Of a stretch of 46,394 nt of DNA, positions 19,801-29,724 are shown one piece after another; the first letter of the stretch is position 1; each line of letters starts with the position of its first letter. Position numbers and translations under genes: made by a program. Location: the NCBI GenBank assembly GCA_947627185.1, contig CANQVF010000015.1, forward strand, positions 1 to 46,394, written 5' to 3'. The notes beneath the pieces were generated by a model, which was not told where the DNA came from, did no database searches, and worked only from the letters and a program-made list of their open reading frames with translations. This stretch comes from an uncultured Clostridia bacterium (GTDB lineage Bacteria > Bacillota > Clostridia > TANB77 > CAG-508).

Positions 19801-22800
19801 GTAACCTGTATGCTTATATTCCCAGTCTGATATATATGTATCAAATTCATAATTTTGTGGACTATTTTCTCCTCCTGTTACATATGCTCCTTTAAATTTT
19901 CCTTCTTTTCCTTTTTCATACTCATATGTCATTTCTGTTCCATTTACTGTTGTTTTTAAATCATATACATCTTTTTCTAATCCTAAATCTATTTTTCTTG
20001 TTTGTAATCCTAGATTTATATATTTTAAATATTCTGTTTCACCTGTTTGTGAGAAAAATAACATATTTATGTTGTTTCCATTTATAATTTGTCCATTATG
20101 CATTTTGTCTTTATTTATGAAACTATATGAGCTTATTCCTGTTGTATTTGTTAATGTTAAATCACTTTCATGTACTTTTTTATCATATACTAGTTCTGCT
20201 TTATTTGTTCCTGCTTCATTTACACCTTGTATTCCTGTATTATATTCTATTGTTTCTAAACTATTATTTAATCTTGTTCTATCATCAGAATATTCAAATG
20301 CATTTGAATCTGTTAAATATGCTTGTGAATATGTGTTGTCTGCTGTATTTATATTTGCCTTTCCATTATTTCCAGCATATACTGTTGATTCATATTTTAC
20401 ACCATTATAGTAGAATTCTAGATAATAATTTATATATTGACTTGTATTATCGTAGTTTCCAGTTGTATCATTTCTATTTGTTGCTTTTATTACCCTTCCT
20501 GAATTTTTTCCACCTTCTACCATTTTTTTATCGCTTCGGTTTCCATCTCCATTTGTTTCACCAAATATATATGATCCATCTGCTTTTGTATATGTTACTG
20601 CTACTTTTTTATTTGTATCATCATGTAATCTTACTTCTATTCCTTCTAGTTTTTGCTCATTATTTGCCATTGTTCCATCTAAGTTTTCATCTACCCATAC
20701 TTTTCCTGATATTATTAAATTCTTTAATCTTACCCATTCAACATTATCATTTCTATCTCTATTTAATATATCAGTAGGTGTTATTAATTCTACATTATTT
20801 TTATTTTTTACACTTGTAATTATAAATTCATTTTTTAAATTTAATAAATACATATTTGTTTTTGTTATATTACATTGTATTTTTATCTCTAGTTTATCAT
20901 TTGGATATAATATACCTTGATACAAGTACGTTCTTTGTTGATTATTTGCACTTTTTTGTGTTATTACAACATTATTTACTCTATTTCCATTTACATATGC
21001 TTCTTGTATATTATCTTGTGTTGAAAATGCTACACCCTCTTCTAGATTATCATATACTGTAATATTATTCATTTTAGTAACACCTGTATTTTTTATCTCA
21101 ATTATATAAGTTACACTATCATATTTTTCAACTTCAACTGGATTATCATATTTTTGTGTATTATTTAAATTTATTCTACTACTTAAGTTTTCTTGTGTAT
21201 TATTTGAAGCTGTTGTATGTGATGTAATATATTTTGTCATTTGTACATGATATGTTAAGTAATACAAATATTCTATTGATTTATGATTTCCTTCAACTTT
21301 ATCCAATGGTAAAACCGTATTTTTATTTGATACTTGAATAATATCTGCCGTATTTTTTAATATATCATTTGTTAAACTTCTGTGTGTTACTTGACAATGC
21401 AAATACAGTGTTACTGATTGTCCTGGAGATAACGTAGAGCTTGTATATATTTGATATTGTCCATTTCCAAGTTTTGTAACTGTCCAACTACCTGTTGTCC
21501 AAGAATTACCTGATGCAACAGAAACTGCTGTTCCATTCAAATCTTGTACTTGTAGCAACTCTATTCCTACATCCATTGTATCTGTTACGTATATATCTTT
21601 TATTTTTCCATAATCATCAGCATTTGCACCTTCATTGCCTATAACTACTTTATATGTAAGTGTATCTCCTACTTCTATTTGAAGTGGTGATTCTGCTTTT
21701 TTAGCTTCTGTATAAGCATGTCTATCTGTTAATGCTAAATTATTATTAGTATCATTATATTGATATACAAACTTATGAACAGAGGCATTATATGCTAATA
21801 ATTTTACTGTACATTGTGCTGATTCATTTGTTGTTACATTAATATTTTCATGATTCAACATTTGTGTTACTGTAGCTACATTAGTTGATTTTACACCAAT
21901 TCCAACAACTGTTGCAGTTATTACAAATTTACTTGATTTATCAAAATCTAATGTTCCACTAAATCTATAATTATCTCCTTCTTTTTTCCATTCATCTGTA
22001 TTTGAATGAGAAACATATACAAATTCTGGTGGTAATGGGTCTGATACAATTATATTTTTATATTTTCCATATGCTGGGGATGATCCATTATTTTTTACTG
22101 TTATTGTAAATTTAATTGTATCTCCATATTCCGCTACAGATAAACTTGATTTTTTACTAATAGATATAGAATATCGTTTCATCGTTACAGAGGCACTAGC
22201 CCTTAGAACTGATTCCTTTGTTAACCTATTAACACCTGTACTTTCATTATATACTTCTTTACCTGAACCATCACTAACATTTGTTACAACTACTGTATTA
22301 TTTAGATTTTTATTTGAACTATTATCAGTTTTTTCTATTACCTTATATTTAATAAATAAATCTTTACTACCTTTTGAATTGATAGTTGAATTATAAGTAA
22401 ATTTATTACCATTTTTGGTTAATGAACTACTACATGAAACATATTGTAACCCTGCTGGTGCTTCATCTCTAAAAGATACATTACTTAACTTACCTATTAT
22501 ACTACTAAGTTTAATTTTATATGTAACTGTACATCCTTCCTCAACATATTTTGTACCTGTAGAAACTTCTTTATCATCTATTTTGTTTACACTTTTTGAT
22601 ATTTTTATACCTGTTGCTTTTACATTCCATTGTACATTTGATTTATCAGCAGCATTTCTATTTCCTCTTAAAATTCCTTGATTTTGATCTGAATTTTTAT
22701 TATATGTAAAAATAAATCTACCACCATATGTATAATATGCATTTGCGATTTTAATTTTTAAATTATTATAATCATAATCACTAGATAAATTAAGATCTTT

Positions 22801-25800
22801 ATATTTTATTGCTATGCTTGATTTATTAAAAATATAATTACCATTACTATTTTTTTTATTTAATCCATAATCACTTGATTGGCTATATTTTTGATATGTA
22901 TTACCACTTTTTACATAAACATCTCCTTGAAAAAGTTGCCAATTTCCATCTCCAGTATTATAGTAAATCTTGGTTTTATTACTTATAACACTATCAGCAC
23001 CTTCTACTGGAAATATAACTTTCATTCCTACTATATAATCACCTTCAATAGTTAAATCTGGAATATCGTCTATTTTTCTAATTGCTATATTGTCTGTGGT
23101 TACTTCTTTTTCTTCTGAAGCAGTATCTTTATTTGTTAGTCCAAAAACATTTATATTAGTTGATGTAAAAGTTTTAAAAGAATTTTTTGCATTATTAATT
23201 ACTGTTTTAGGAGCAAACTTTGTTTGATTTGCTTTTGTTATTTTAATTCCAGAAACTTTTGCTAGCATTGTTGAAAATTGATCATCAACAGTGAACAAAT
23301 AACTCATTCCCCATTTATATCTTTGAAAACTTTGATTTGCTCCAGTAACAGTTATATTTTCAAATTTTCTCTTTTCACAGCAATAACCCAAATATGCTAT
23401 TGTTTGAACTCTAAAATTATCTGCAACAGAATCTGCTGTTTCCACTGCTTTAGCATTTTCAAACATAGCTGGATCAAAATCTCCATAGCATCTATTAAAA
23501 GATGTTGTATATCCATTATTCCAACCAACATCAACCGCACTAACAGCATTAAATCCGCCCTTAGCATTATCTTTTAAATCACTGTCATCACCATAATTAT
23601 CAATATCAGTACCATGTAAACACATCGTAGTTCTAGATGCTTGTGAAGTTCTTTTAAATTTCAATTTTTTTGCTTTTACTAAATCATATCTAGTGCCCAT
23701 TCCATAGAAACTATTCATATATTTAGCCAAGTTTTTATTTGCACTATTTATAGATGCTGATTTATTAGTTCCATTAGCCCAATATTCTAATGGATTTTCT
23801 CCTTTTAAATCAATAAATGTTAACTCATCTTCAGCATAATCATCATCATCATCATCTGCAATAACTATATTACTTATTAATAATATAGCAAATATAATTA
23901 CTAGTATTATAAAAGAAAATAATATTATTTTTTTATGTTTTTCTTGCACTTTTTTCTTATTTATTATAATAAAAATACTTATTGCAATAATAATTATTAT
24001 AACTATGTATAGCATATATTTTACTATACCTGTTTTTATAGCTATTATAAAATCCATTGAAGTCGAATCATTATCTTTATTTTCATCTGTTATTTCTAAT
24101 TTATTAGTTGAACTTACTATAATTGCTGTATTTTTAAATGTTCCTGTTGATTCATCTGTCATAGTCTTTTTTAATATCAATTTCACTTCAGTTGAATCTT
24201 TTGACTGTATAATATTATTTTTACAAATTGAATAATATAAATTATTATCATTACCAATAGACCAATCTTTATTTAGTTTTTGATCAAAATCCCATCCATT
24301 TGGAATTACATCTTTAATTTGATTTACATAACCAGGAATATTTCCATTATTTGTTACTTTTATTATAACTGTTGCTAATAATTCGGCACCTTCTATTTCT
24401 TTTGAAGCTATATCTATTCTTGCAAAATCATCTTCTTCATATGTATATTCTTCTGTGCCTTTTTGGGTTTTTACTTTCATATTACTTATATATGTTTTTA
24501 TACTTAAATCAAAATTATTGTTATTAATTAATCCCATATTTAGATTTTCAATATTAGAATTACTTAATTCAATTACATCTGTTGCCCCATAATATTTCTC
24601 ATCTATTTTACTATATGAAATTACATCAGAATTTGTTATTTCTGTTGCTTGATCTACTTTATATTTAGTTATACTATATAATTCATTATCATATTCATAT
24701 AAAACAATATAACTTCCTTTTTTTATATTTTCTAAAGAATATTTTCCATCTTTATCTGTTTTTACTACTTGTAATGCTTGATTATTATTTTTATTAAATA
24801 ATTTTACATTTATATCTGAAAATTTTTCTTCATTTGAATCCATTATTCCATCTTTATTATTATCTAACCAAACATTACCAGTAATACTATATGTTTCTTC
24901 ATTTGAATCAATCTCATCATCATTTAATACACTTTCTACTGCATTACTATTATCTAAATTTATAATTTGTTTTTCTTCTGTATTTAAATCATTATTTTCT
25001 TGACTATCTAAGCTTTCTTTAGCATTTTCTTCTTGTTTATTTTCAGCTTTATTAATATTTTCGTTTTGTTCATTTCTTTGATTAATATTATTATCTTCTT
25101 CTTTATTTTCTGCATCTAAATTATTATTTTCTTCTTTTGATTCATTTTCTATATTACTATTATCTTCATTATTAGAATTATCTTCTGGTTCTTGTTTTTC
25201 ATCTGAATCTTCATCTTCATTATTCCATCCATCTGGATAATCTATTATATAGGTTATCGTTTTTTTACCTTGAACAGAAGAAAACTCAATTGAATGTATT
25301 AATGTTTCTTGTCCATTTAATACAGCTTTTAAATTTACACTACTTTCTATTTCAAAACGAATTGTTTCTCCTGGTTTCATTTCTAGTTGATAATTTAATA
25401 TTGACTTCTTTTCTCCTGTATCTTCATCTATACAATTTATATTTTCTTGTGTTCCATCTTCTCTATATAAAGTTATTTTTTCAATATTTAATCCTAATGG
25501 AAATACATCATAAATTTCACCTATATCTTCGACAACACCTATATTTTTTATAATATAGTTATAAACTAATTTTTCTCCATCTGATACTTTTGCTCCATCT
25601 TCTTTATTACCATAAAATTGTACTTCATATTGTGTTTCATCTTGTGTTATTGTTCTTATATAATCATTAGAAATATATTCTCTTTCATTTGCATCAACAG
25701 TAGCTAATACAGTCGTTTCAATTTCACTCACGTTTATATCTAATTCATCTACCATTGTTACTACATATAATGTTTTTTCTTCTCCTACTTTTAATTCATC

Positions 25801-28800
25801 TAGAGTAATTGTTACTATATTTTGTGTTGCTGTTTCAGTTAAACTTATATTATATTCTTCATGTAATACTTGTGTTAAATTACTATAATTTATATTAGAT
25901 GGTAATATAATATTTACTTCAACATTTTTTAAAGTTTCTTCAGAAATATTTTTTACATCTACACGTAATTTATAATCTTCACCATCATATAAAAACATTT
26001 GTGTTATATCTTCTTGACCACTTCTTACTATACGAACATAGATATCACCATCTGTTATATTATTTTTTAAAGTCTGAATTTTGTTTTCTTCTATTCCTTC
26101 TGCAGAAATATATATTTCTCCATAAACAGTTTTATCATTGTAATCTTTTAATTCTTTTAAATCGTTTACTACTACTTGATATTCAAATTTAGTAGATTCA
26201 CCTGGTTGTAATGTTTCTATTTCTATACTGTCAAATTCATGTTCTTGTTTTGTATCTTCTATCCACTCACCTGTTGTTGCTGGCAAACCTGTTGTACTAC
26301 TAATTACTTCATATGTGTGCCACCAATACATATTTGCATTATGAGCATTTCCTTTTATTTTTATTTTATTTATAGGTTGATCTGTATTATTTTGTATAAT
26401 TGTTGTATATTTTAAAATTTGTTTTTCATTTATTTCATCTTCTTCTGTTACAATACTTCCACCTTTTGTTACTTGTGTTCCTATTAATAAACCTTTTGTA
26501 TTTGAATCAATTTCTGCTTTTTCTGCAGAATTGTCATTGTTTTGTGAAATTTCTGTTCCTTCATTTTGATTTTCTACTTCTACTTCATCTTCTGCATTTT
26601 CATCTTGTACTGCTTTTATTTCTTGTATATTATTAAAATCTTGTAAAGTTAAATCCTTCTTTTCTGTTTCAAATCCTATTATTGTATTTGAATTTTTTCT
26701 TTCTCCATTTAAAGTATAGTATATTGTACTTTCTCCATATGCTCCTTGATTATATGTAATATTTGCTGGAATGTTTAAATTATAAGAAAAAGCTATATTT
26801 TCTCCTTGGTTAATATTTTTGTTTTCTATAACAATTTTAAAACTTTTCGCACTATTATAATCACTTATTTCTTCTTTCCAATTATTACTATCTTCTTTTT
26901 CATTTATATTCTCTGAATAATATACTTTAGCAATTAACCCAGATGTTGTTATTGCTCCTTTTAAATTAGCATCAAAAGTTGATAAAAACTCATTTTCATT
27001 ATTATCACTATTTCCTAATACTGGCAATCTACCTATTATAACAACATCTTCCATTGTTGTTTTATAGTTATTTATTATATTCATGTTTACTGTTGATGTT
27101 TTTTCTGTACTTTCTACTTCGATTTTTCCAATATTTCTTTCTGTATTTATTGTTTCTATTACATCATTATTGGTATTAAAATTTTCAAATTTTAATACAC
27201 TTATTAACTCACTTGAACTTACATATTTTATTGGATATTCTTCATATTCTTTTCCTTGAACTTGATATGTATTTCTTATTCCTAGTTGATTTGTGTATTG
27301 TAATTTTATGTTACCATCACTACTTGTTGTTAATCTATCTAAAGTTACTTTTGCAACAATATTTAAACTTGTATTACCTATAATTGTTCCTGGATTATAC
27401 TCTTCTTGCACTCCATCTAGAGATATTCTTATTATTTTTTCTCCTTGTTCGTTTTGTAATATATCCCAATGTTTTAATATTAATCCATTTCTATATAATA
27501 AATTCACACTTTCTATTTCTATATTTTTTGTAGCAATAGGGAAAATAACATCTATTGTTGGATTTACAAATATAGAATATTGTTCACTGTTTGACTGTAA
27601 ATTTACATTAAATGTTACTTCATTTTCTTCTTGTGTTGAAAAACTAGTAGTATCCATTTGCATTTCTACTTTTGTTTCAGTTTCTTCTAAACTTATAGCA
27701 TTTTCTGAATTTATTTTTGATATTATAACTTCATTTTCATCTATTATTTTAGCTATTTTATTTATATTTTCTGTTTTTATATTCTTAAAACTTTGAATAT
27801 CTTCTTTTGAGAATAAATTTTCTCCTTTTATAATTTTATTATTTTTTATATTCAATGTACCATTTTGTTTTATATTGCATATTTTAAATGTTACATTATC
27901 TACATCTTTATCATAATAAAAAACATAATTATTGTTTTTTACTTCTGTATTAGTAGTTATTTCTCCTATCTCTTCACCTTGCTGAGTATATACTTCTATA
28001 TAACCTTCTTCTCCTAGGATTTCTTTAAATTCATCAACAGCTATACTTGTTGTTTTATAACTTTCTACTCCAGCTAAATTTATTTCTTTTGTATCAGTTG
28101 TAATTTTATCTATTGGATTTTCTACTATAATTTCATCTATAAAATTTGAATCTTTTATTTCTATAACATCAGTTGAACTATATTCAAAATCTTTTTTATT
28201 ATTTAATACTGTATTAGCATATAATATGCCTTTATATCTACTAGAATTATCTAATGAAATTTTATAGTTTGCTAATTGTTCTGCTGATTCTTCTATTTCC
28301 TTTGTTTCATCAAAATTTCCATGAACTTCATATCCAGATATTTGCATTAATACAGTACCTGAAACTTTCATTTCATTGCCTGCCATTGCATCTTCTGGAT
28401 AAACTAAAGTCATGTTTATTTCTTCATCTGCTTTTTCATCAATATCCTTAATATCTAATAATACTTTACTACTACCTTCTTGATTGGTAAAATCTATGTT
28501 ATCAGATAATTTATTAACTTTATGTAAATATGGTAAAACACCAGAAATATTTGGAAAATCAAAATCAGCAATTATATTTTCTATTTCGTTTCCTTTAGTA
28601 TCAATATTTATTTTAATTGTTATGTCTGCTAATATTCCTTTTCCGCTTTCATTATCAAATTTTAATAATTTATTAATTTCTAATCCACTATTTACTTGTA
28701 TTTGTTTAATTTTCTCTATTTCTTCTTCTGAAAGAGCCTCATTTTCTGGTATATTTTGAACGCTCTCATCAGTAGTGGCATTTTCTTCATTTTCCTTTGG

Positions 28801-29085
28801 TTCTTCTTGTTGAAGTTCTTCTTCTTTGATTTCTTCAACATCTGTAGAATTATCATTTTGCTCGCTAATTACTTCTTCATTTTTTACTAAATTTTCTTCT
28901 TGATTTAAATTTTTTGTTAAAGCATTTAAATTACTTGTAAAATCAGCTTTCCACTCAACTTCACTTGCATAAGCAATACTTGTTACTTCACTTATAATCG
29001 TTATGTAATTTGACAATAATGTAATTATAAATGTTAGTACCAAAATTCTTTTTAAAATTAATAAATTACCTTTTCCCTTTTTCAT
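16843..29085 (-). CDS. Giant 4080-aa surface protein with DUF11 and SdrD-B-like repeats; apparent in-frame fusion of two proteins
   Basis: A secreted, membrane-anchored surface protein. Residues 1-40 are a signal peptide (cleavage likely after AYA40). An acidic segment (about 65-120) follows, then beta-rich modules and DUF11-like domains (about 860-1330), an Asn/Glu-rich linker (about 1340-1395), an SdrD-B/Cna-B-like domain (ITGNVWLDNNKDGIMD, about 1400-1475) and another DUF11 domain (to about 1680). There a transmembrane helix (1691-1708), a short basic loop (NKKKVQEKHKK) and a second hydrophobic helix (1720-1743) followed by six Asp interrupt the chain. The second half has a Cys-containing unique domain (about 1745-2130), at least four DUF11 domains (about 2140-2790), SdrD-B-like modules (near 2792 and 3342), and a C-terminal helix with basic tail KKKLQKVNFKKFYK. 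No LPXTG is present. The ATG follows AGGAG. The middle looks like the anchor of one protein joined to the signal peptide of the next. A role in adhesion or surface display is inferred. Confidence 0.9.
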   Translation of the reverse strand: MKKGKGNLLILKRILVLTFIITLLSNYITIISEVTSIAYASEVEWKADFTSNLNALTKNLNQEENLVKNEEVISEQNDNSTDVEEIKEEELQQEEPKENEENATTDESVQNIPENEALSEEEIEKIKQIQVNSGLEINKLLKFDNESGKGILADITIKINIDTKGNEIENIIADFDFPNISGVLPYLHKVNKLSDNIDFTNQEGSSKVLLDIKDIDEKADEEINMTLVYPEDAMAGNEMKVSGTVLMQISGYEVHGNFDETKEIEESAEQLANYKISLDNSSRYKGILYANTVLNNKKDFEYSSTDVIEIKDSNFIDEIIVENPIDKITTDTKEINLAGVESYKTTSIAVDEFKEILGEEGYIEVYTQQGEEIGEITTNTEVKNNNYVFYYDKDVDNVTFKICNIKQNGTLNIKNNKIIKGENLFSKEDIQSFKNIKTENINKIAKIIDENEVIISKINSENAISLEETETKVEMQMDTTSFSTQEENEVTFNVNLQSNSEQYSIFVNPTIDVIFPIATKNIEIESVNLLYRNGLILKHWDILQNEQGEKIIRISLDGVQEEYNPGTIIGNTSLNIVAKVTLDRLTTSSDGNIKLQYTNQLGIRNTYQVQGKEYEEYPIKYVSSSELISVLKFENFNTNNDVIETINTERNIGKIEVESTEKTSTVNMNIINNYKTTMEDVVIIGRLPVLGNSDNNENEFLSTFDANLKGAITTSGLIAKVYYSENINEKEDSNNWKEEISDYNSAKSFKIVIENKNINQGENIAFSYNLNIPANITYNQGAYGESTIYYTLNGERKNSNTIIGFETEKKDLTLQDFNNIQEIKAVQDENAEDEVEVENQNEGTEISQNNDNSAEKAEIDSNTKGLLIGTQVTKGGSIVTEEDEINEKQILKYTTIIQNNTDQPINKIKIKGNAHNANMYWWHTYEVISSTTGLPATTGEWIEDTKQEHEFDSIEIETLQPGESTKFEYQVVVNDLKELKDYNDKTVYGEIYISAEGIEENKIQTLKNNITDGDIYVRIVRSGQEDITQMFLYDGEDYKLRVDVKNISEETLKNVEVNIILPSNINYSNLTQVLHEEYNISLTETATQNIVTITLDELKVGEEKTLYVVTMVDELDINVSEIETTVLATVDANEREYISNDYIRTITQDETQYEVQFYGNKEDGAKVSDGEKLVYNYIIKNIGVVEDIGEIYDVFPLGLNIEKITLYREDGTQENINCIDEDTGEKKSILNYQLEMKPGETIRFEIESSVNLKAVLNGQETLIHSIEFSSVQGKKTITYIIDYPDGWNNEDEDSDEKQEPEDNSNNEDNSNIENESKEENNNLDAENKEEDNNINQRNEQNENINKAENKQEENAKESLDSQENNDLNTEEKQIINLDNSNAVESVLNDDEIDSNEETYSITGNVWLDNNKDGIMDSNEEKFSDINVKLFNKNNNQALQVVKTDKDGKYSLENIKKGSYIVLYEYDNELYSITKYKVDQATEITNSDVISYSKIDEKYYGATDVIELSNSNIENLNMGLINNNNFDLSIKTYISNMKVKTQKGTEEYTYEEDDFARIDIASKEIEGAELLATVIIKVTNNGNIPGYVNQIKDVIPNGWDFDQKLNKDWSIGNDNNLYYSICKNNIIQSKDSTEVKLILKKTMTDESTGTFKNTAIIVSSTNKLEITDENKDNDSTSMDFIIAIKTGIVKYMLYIVIIIIIAISIFIIINKKKVQEKHKKIILFSFIILVIIFAILLISNIVIADDDDDDYAEDELTFIDLKGENPLEYWANGTNKSASINSANKNLAKYMNSFYGMGTRYDLVKAKKLKFKRTSQASRTTMCLHGTDIDNYGDDSDLKDNAKGGFNAVSAVDVGWNNGYTTSFNRCYGDFDPAMFENAKAVETADSVADNFRVQTIAYLGYCCEKRKFENITVTGANQSFQRYKWGMSYLFTVDDQFSTMLAKVSGIKITKANQTKFAPKTVINNAKNSFKTFTSTNINVFGLTNKDTASEEKEVTTDNIAIRKIDDIPDLTIEGDYIVGMKVIFPVEGADSVISNKTKIYYNTGDGNWQLFQGDVYVKSGNTYQKYSQSSDYGLNKKNSNGNYIFNKSSIAIKYKDLNLSSDYDYNNLKIKIANAYYTYGGRFIFTYNKNSDQNQGILRGNRNAADKSNVQWNVKATGIKISKSVNKIDDKEVSTGTKYVEEGCTVTYKIKLSSIIGKLSNVSFRDEAPAGLQYVSCSSSLTKNGNKFTYNSTINSKGSKDLFIKYKVIEKTDNSSNKNLNNTVVVTNVSDGSGKEVYNESTGVNRLTKESVLRASASVTMKRYSISISKKSSLSVAEYGDTIKFTITVKNNGSSPAYGKYKNIIVSDPLPPEFVYVSHSNTDEWKKEGDNYRFSGTLDFDKSSKFVITATVVGIGVKSTNVATVTQMLNHENINVTTNESAQCTVKLLAYNASVHKFVYQYNDTNNNLALTDRHAYTEAKKAESPLQIEVGDTLTYKVVIGNEGANADDYGKIKDIYVTDTMDVGIELLQVQDLNGTAVSVASGNSWTTGSWTVTKLGNGQYQIYTSSTLSPGQSVTLYLHCQVTHRSLTNDILKNTADIIQVSNKNTVLPLDKVEGNHKSIEYLYYLTYHVQMTKYITSHTTASNNTQENLSSRINLNNTQKYDNPVEVEKYDSVTYIIEIKNTGVTKMNNITVYDNLEEGVAFSTQDNIQEAYVNGNRVNNVVITQKSANNQQRTYLYQGILYPNDKLEIKIQCNITKTNMYLLNLKNEFIITSVKNKNNVELITPTDILNRDRNDNVEWVRLKNLIISGKVWVDENLDGTMANNEQKLEGIEVRLHDDTNKKVAVTYTKADGSYIFGETNGDGNRSDKKMVEGGKNSGRVIKATNRNDTTGNYDNTSQYINYYLEFYYNGVKYESTVYAGNNGKANINTADNTYSQAYLTDSNAFEYSDDRTRLNNSLETIEYNTGIQGVNEAGTNKAELVYDKKVHESDLTLTNTTGISSYSFINKDKMHNGQIINGNNINMLFFSQTGETEYLKYINLGLQTRKIDLGLEKDVYDLKTTVNGTEMTYEYEKGKEGKFKGAYVTGGENSPQNYEFDTYISDWEYKHTGYKNQEVIDYKEHTELNTEVTYKITVSNINVEDKHGVYARVREIVDYYGTQFKPYDPANNTKTIKVIDPNTGYLVEKEINKVEAWYYPNGGNKVSLAISNTPKYTKHSQIDKEGKYNTLYITGFDNIALKQGESFDIYIKFVVDTEDGTEATNLKLGEKPNVGEINAYSTYYETDNRPAGFVDKNSNPGNLGLRVDGNNKRGVENTKISDYANYENDGYRTGIDIELNSDPSTPNPPNPENKEKNTFERKLDGTIWDDSRSEEKNANNEGTQYTGNGKDTRDWQDKDNKQPNAKMNEKLKENKNLTEEKDIPAEGIKADLIEVIKLPKDGKERIYEENLKTWNEAIVSTRSDKNGNYTFSSFIPGNYIVRFTYGESKEDVVFNGQEYKSTKYYGEAENQIKTNEPITGSSGDKVLDELVKADNSDARDDEIRRLEVISYSEVMNNELTKQAQLSLPKEYDANKQVSDSFMAKTHMHADTVTFPIRAERTTYDVTSYTYDGYTGLFTRDRRFEVNNIDFGIEFRPESNVRLNKFLSSIKLTTSDGKVLTDIEFKPVPDGKDSTRIKGTELDKDKSIGEENLQYLPSVISDPNETNKVVKGLAYLNVDEDLLQGCTVDITYIFNVTNESEVDTISQKLYSIRYKADAIEKYGDFLDDKNLSKYEEEIYKTYTASGTAKNELYKDYYEIVNPKIENQCKTCEILDRSKNSDIYRTKDKLSFNAQSDSGYYGKYLGKMYYTGDFNTSTDKVAELKVDKILDYVDTDMTFETSKNESEDRYWVAMTNEQLSKQKLLTENLFKEVNEIIPNKNQVETKQFFKLLDVKGIQFETDTKNNLAVSVDDRISAGDTENKNNLLSRFLTPYSSSLTKTGSSGRIYLVASQVLAGEKDTESMTYDNSAEIIQYTTLTGRITKLTTTIGNLDVTDPDYEDDSSFTERVTLTPPTGLEKTKYYLSIIKDKIIVTIIIVIAVIVILVIKKKLQKVNFKKFYK

Positions 29086-29148
29086 TTGATTCTCCTAATA
29101 AAAATAAAATTACAGTATCTTATATTTTCATAATATACTTACTTTATA

Positions 29149-29176
29149 ATTATAGGGATTTTATTTTTCTTTTCAA
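29149..29176 (-). promoter_or_regulatory. Promoter of the giant surface-protein gene
   Basis: TTGAAA (29171-29176), 16 bases, TATAAT (29149-29154) on the minus strand, giving a leader of about 55 bases that ends in an AGGAG ribosome binding site. The rest of the 267-base gap to yraN holds only a weak 7-bp AAAAGCT/AGCTTTT hairpin after yraN (about 29306-29344). Confidence 0.65.
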
Positions 29177-29352
29177 TACCAATATTTTCCAAGAATTTTA
29201 GTTGTTCTCTATCTTCTATCGGAAGTTCTTTTTAGGAAAATCACATTGTTTTTTATCATTTTTATATTTTTTTGATTACAAATTTTACAAAATTACTCTT
29301 TTTTTACCAAAAGCTCTATTTTTTGTTGTGTGCGTAAGCTTTTATCAATTTA

Positions 29353-29706
29353 TTAAAAAATGTTCTTAATGTGATTTATAAAGCTGTTTCTACCTTTTAA
29401 ATATACTTCTATTACATCATATCTAATCAATTTATTTTCTAATTTGTTTTTATAAATATAGTATTCACTAGATTTAATTATGTGGTTTTTTTTTATACTT
29501 TTTACACTTTCTGCAGGTGTTCCAAAGTTTCTCGTACTTCTTGTTTTAACTTCTATAAACACATATTCTTGTTTATCTTTAGCAATAATATCGATTTCTC
29601 CTTGATAAGTTATATAATTTCTAAACAATATTATGTAACCTTTGCTTTCTAAATATTTAACAGCTTCATCTTCTCCACATTTACCTATAATTTTGTTATA
29701 ATACAT
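29353..29706 (-). CDS. yraN: YraN/UPF0102 family endonuclease-like protein
   Basis: A 117-aa protein matching the UPF0102 (YraN) family along its whole length. It has GKCGEDEAVKYLESKGYIIL at the N-terminus, then the nuclease-fold signature GEIDIIAKD (about 36-44) and VFIEVKTRS (about 49-57), which supply the Asp, Glu and Lys of a PD-(D/E)XK-like site. The biochemical role of the family is poorly defined; it is commonly found next to dprA and comM, as here. The ATG follows GGAAGGAG. It is the last gene of the comM-dprA-yraN cluster, 18 bases after dprA. Confidence 0.95.
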   Translation of the reverse strand: MYYNKIIGKCGEDEAVKYLESKGYIILFRNYITYQGEIDIIAKDKQEYVFIEVKTRSTRNFGTPAESVKSIKKNHIIKSSEYYIYKNKLENKLIRYDVIEVYLKGRNSFINHIKNIF

Positions 29707-29724
29707 TTTTCTCCTTCCCTAAGG

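Noticed and set aside
29086..29352. Possible riboswitch in the leader of the giant gene
   Set aside because: The predicted promoter leaves only about 55 bases of leader, and I could not recognise a conserved riboswitch core.
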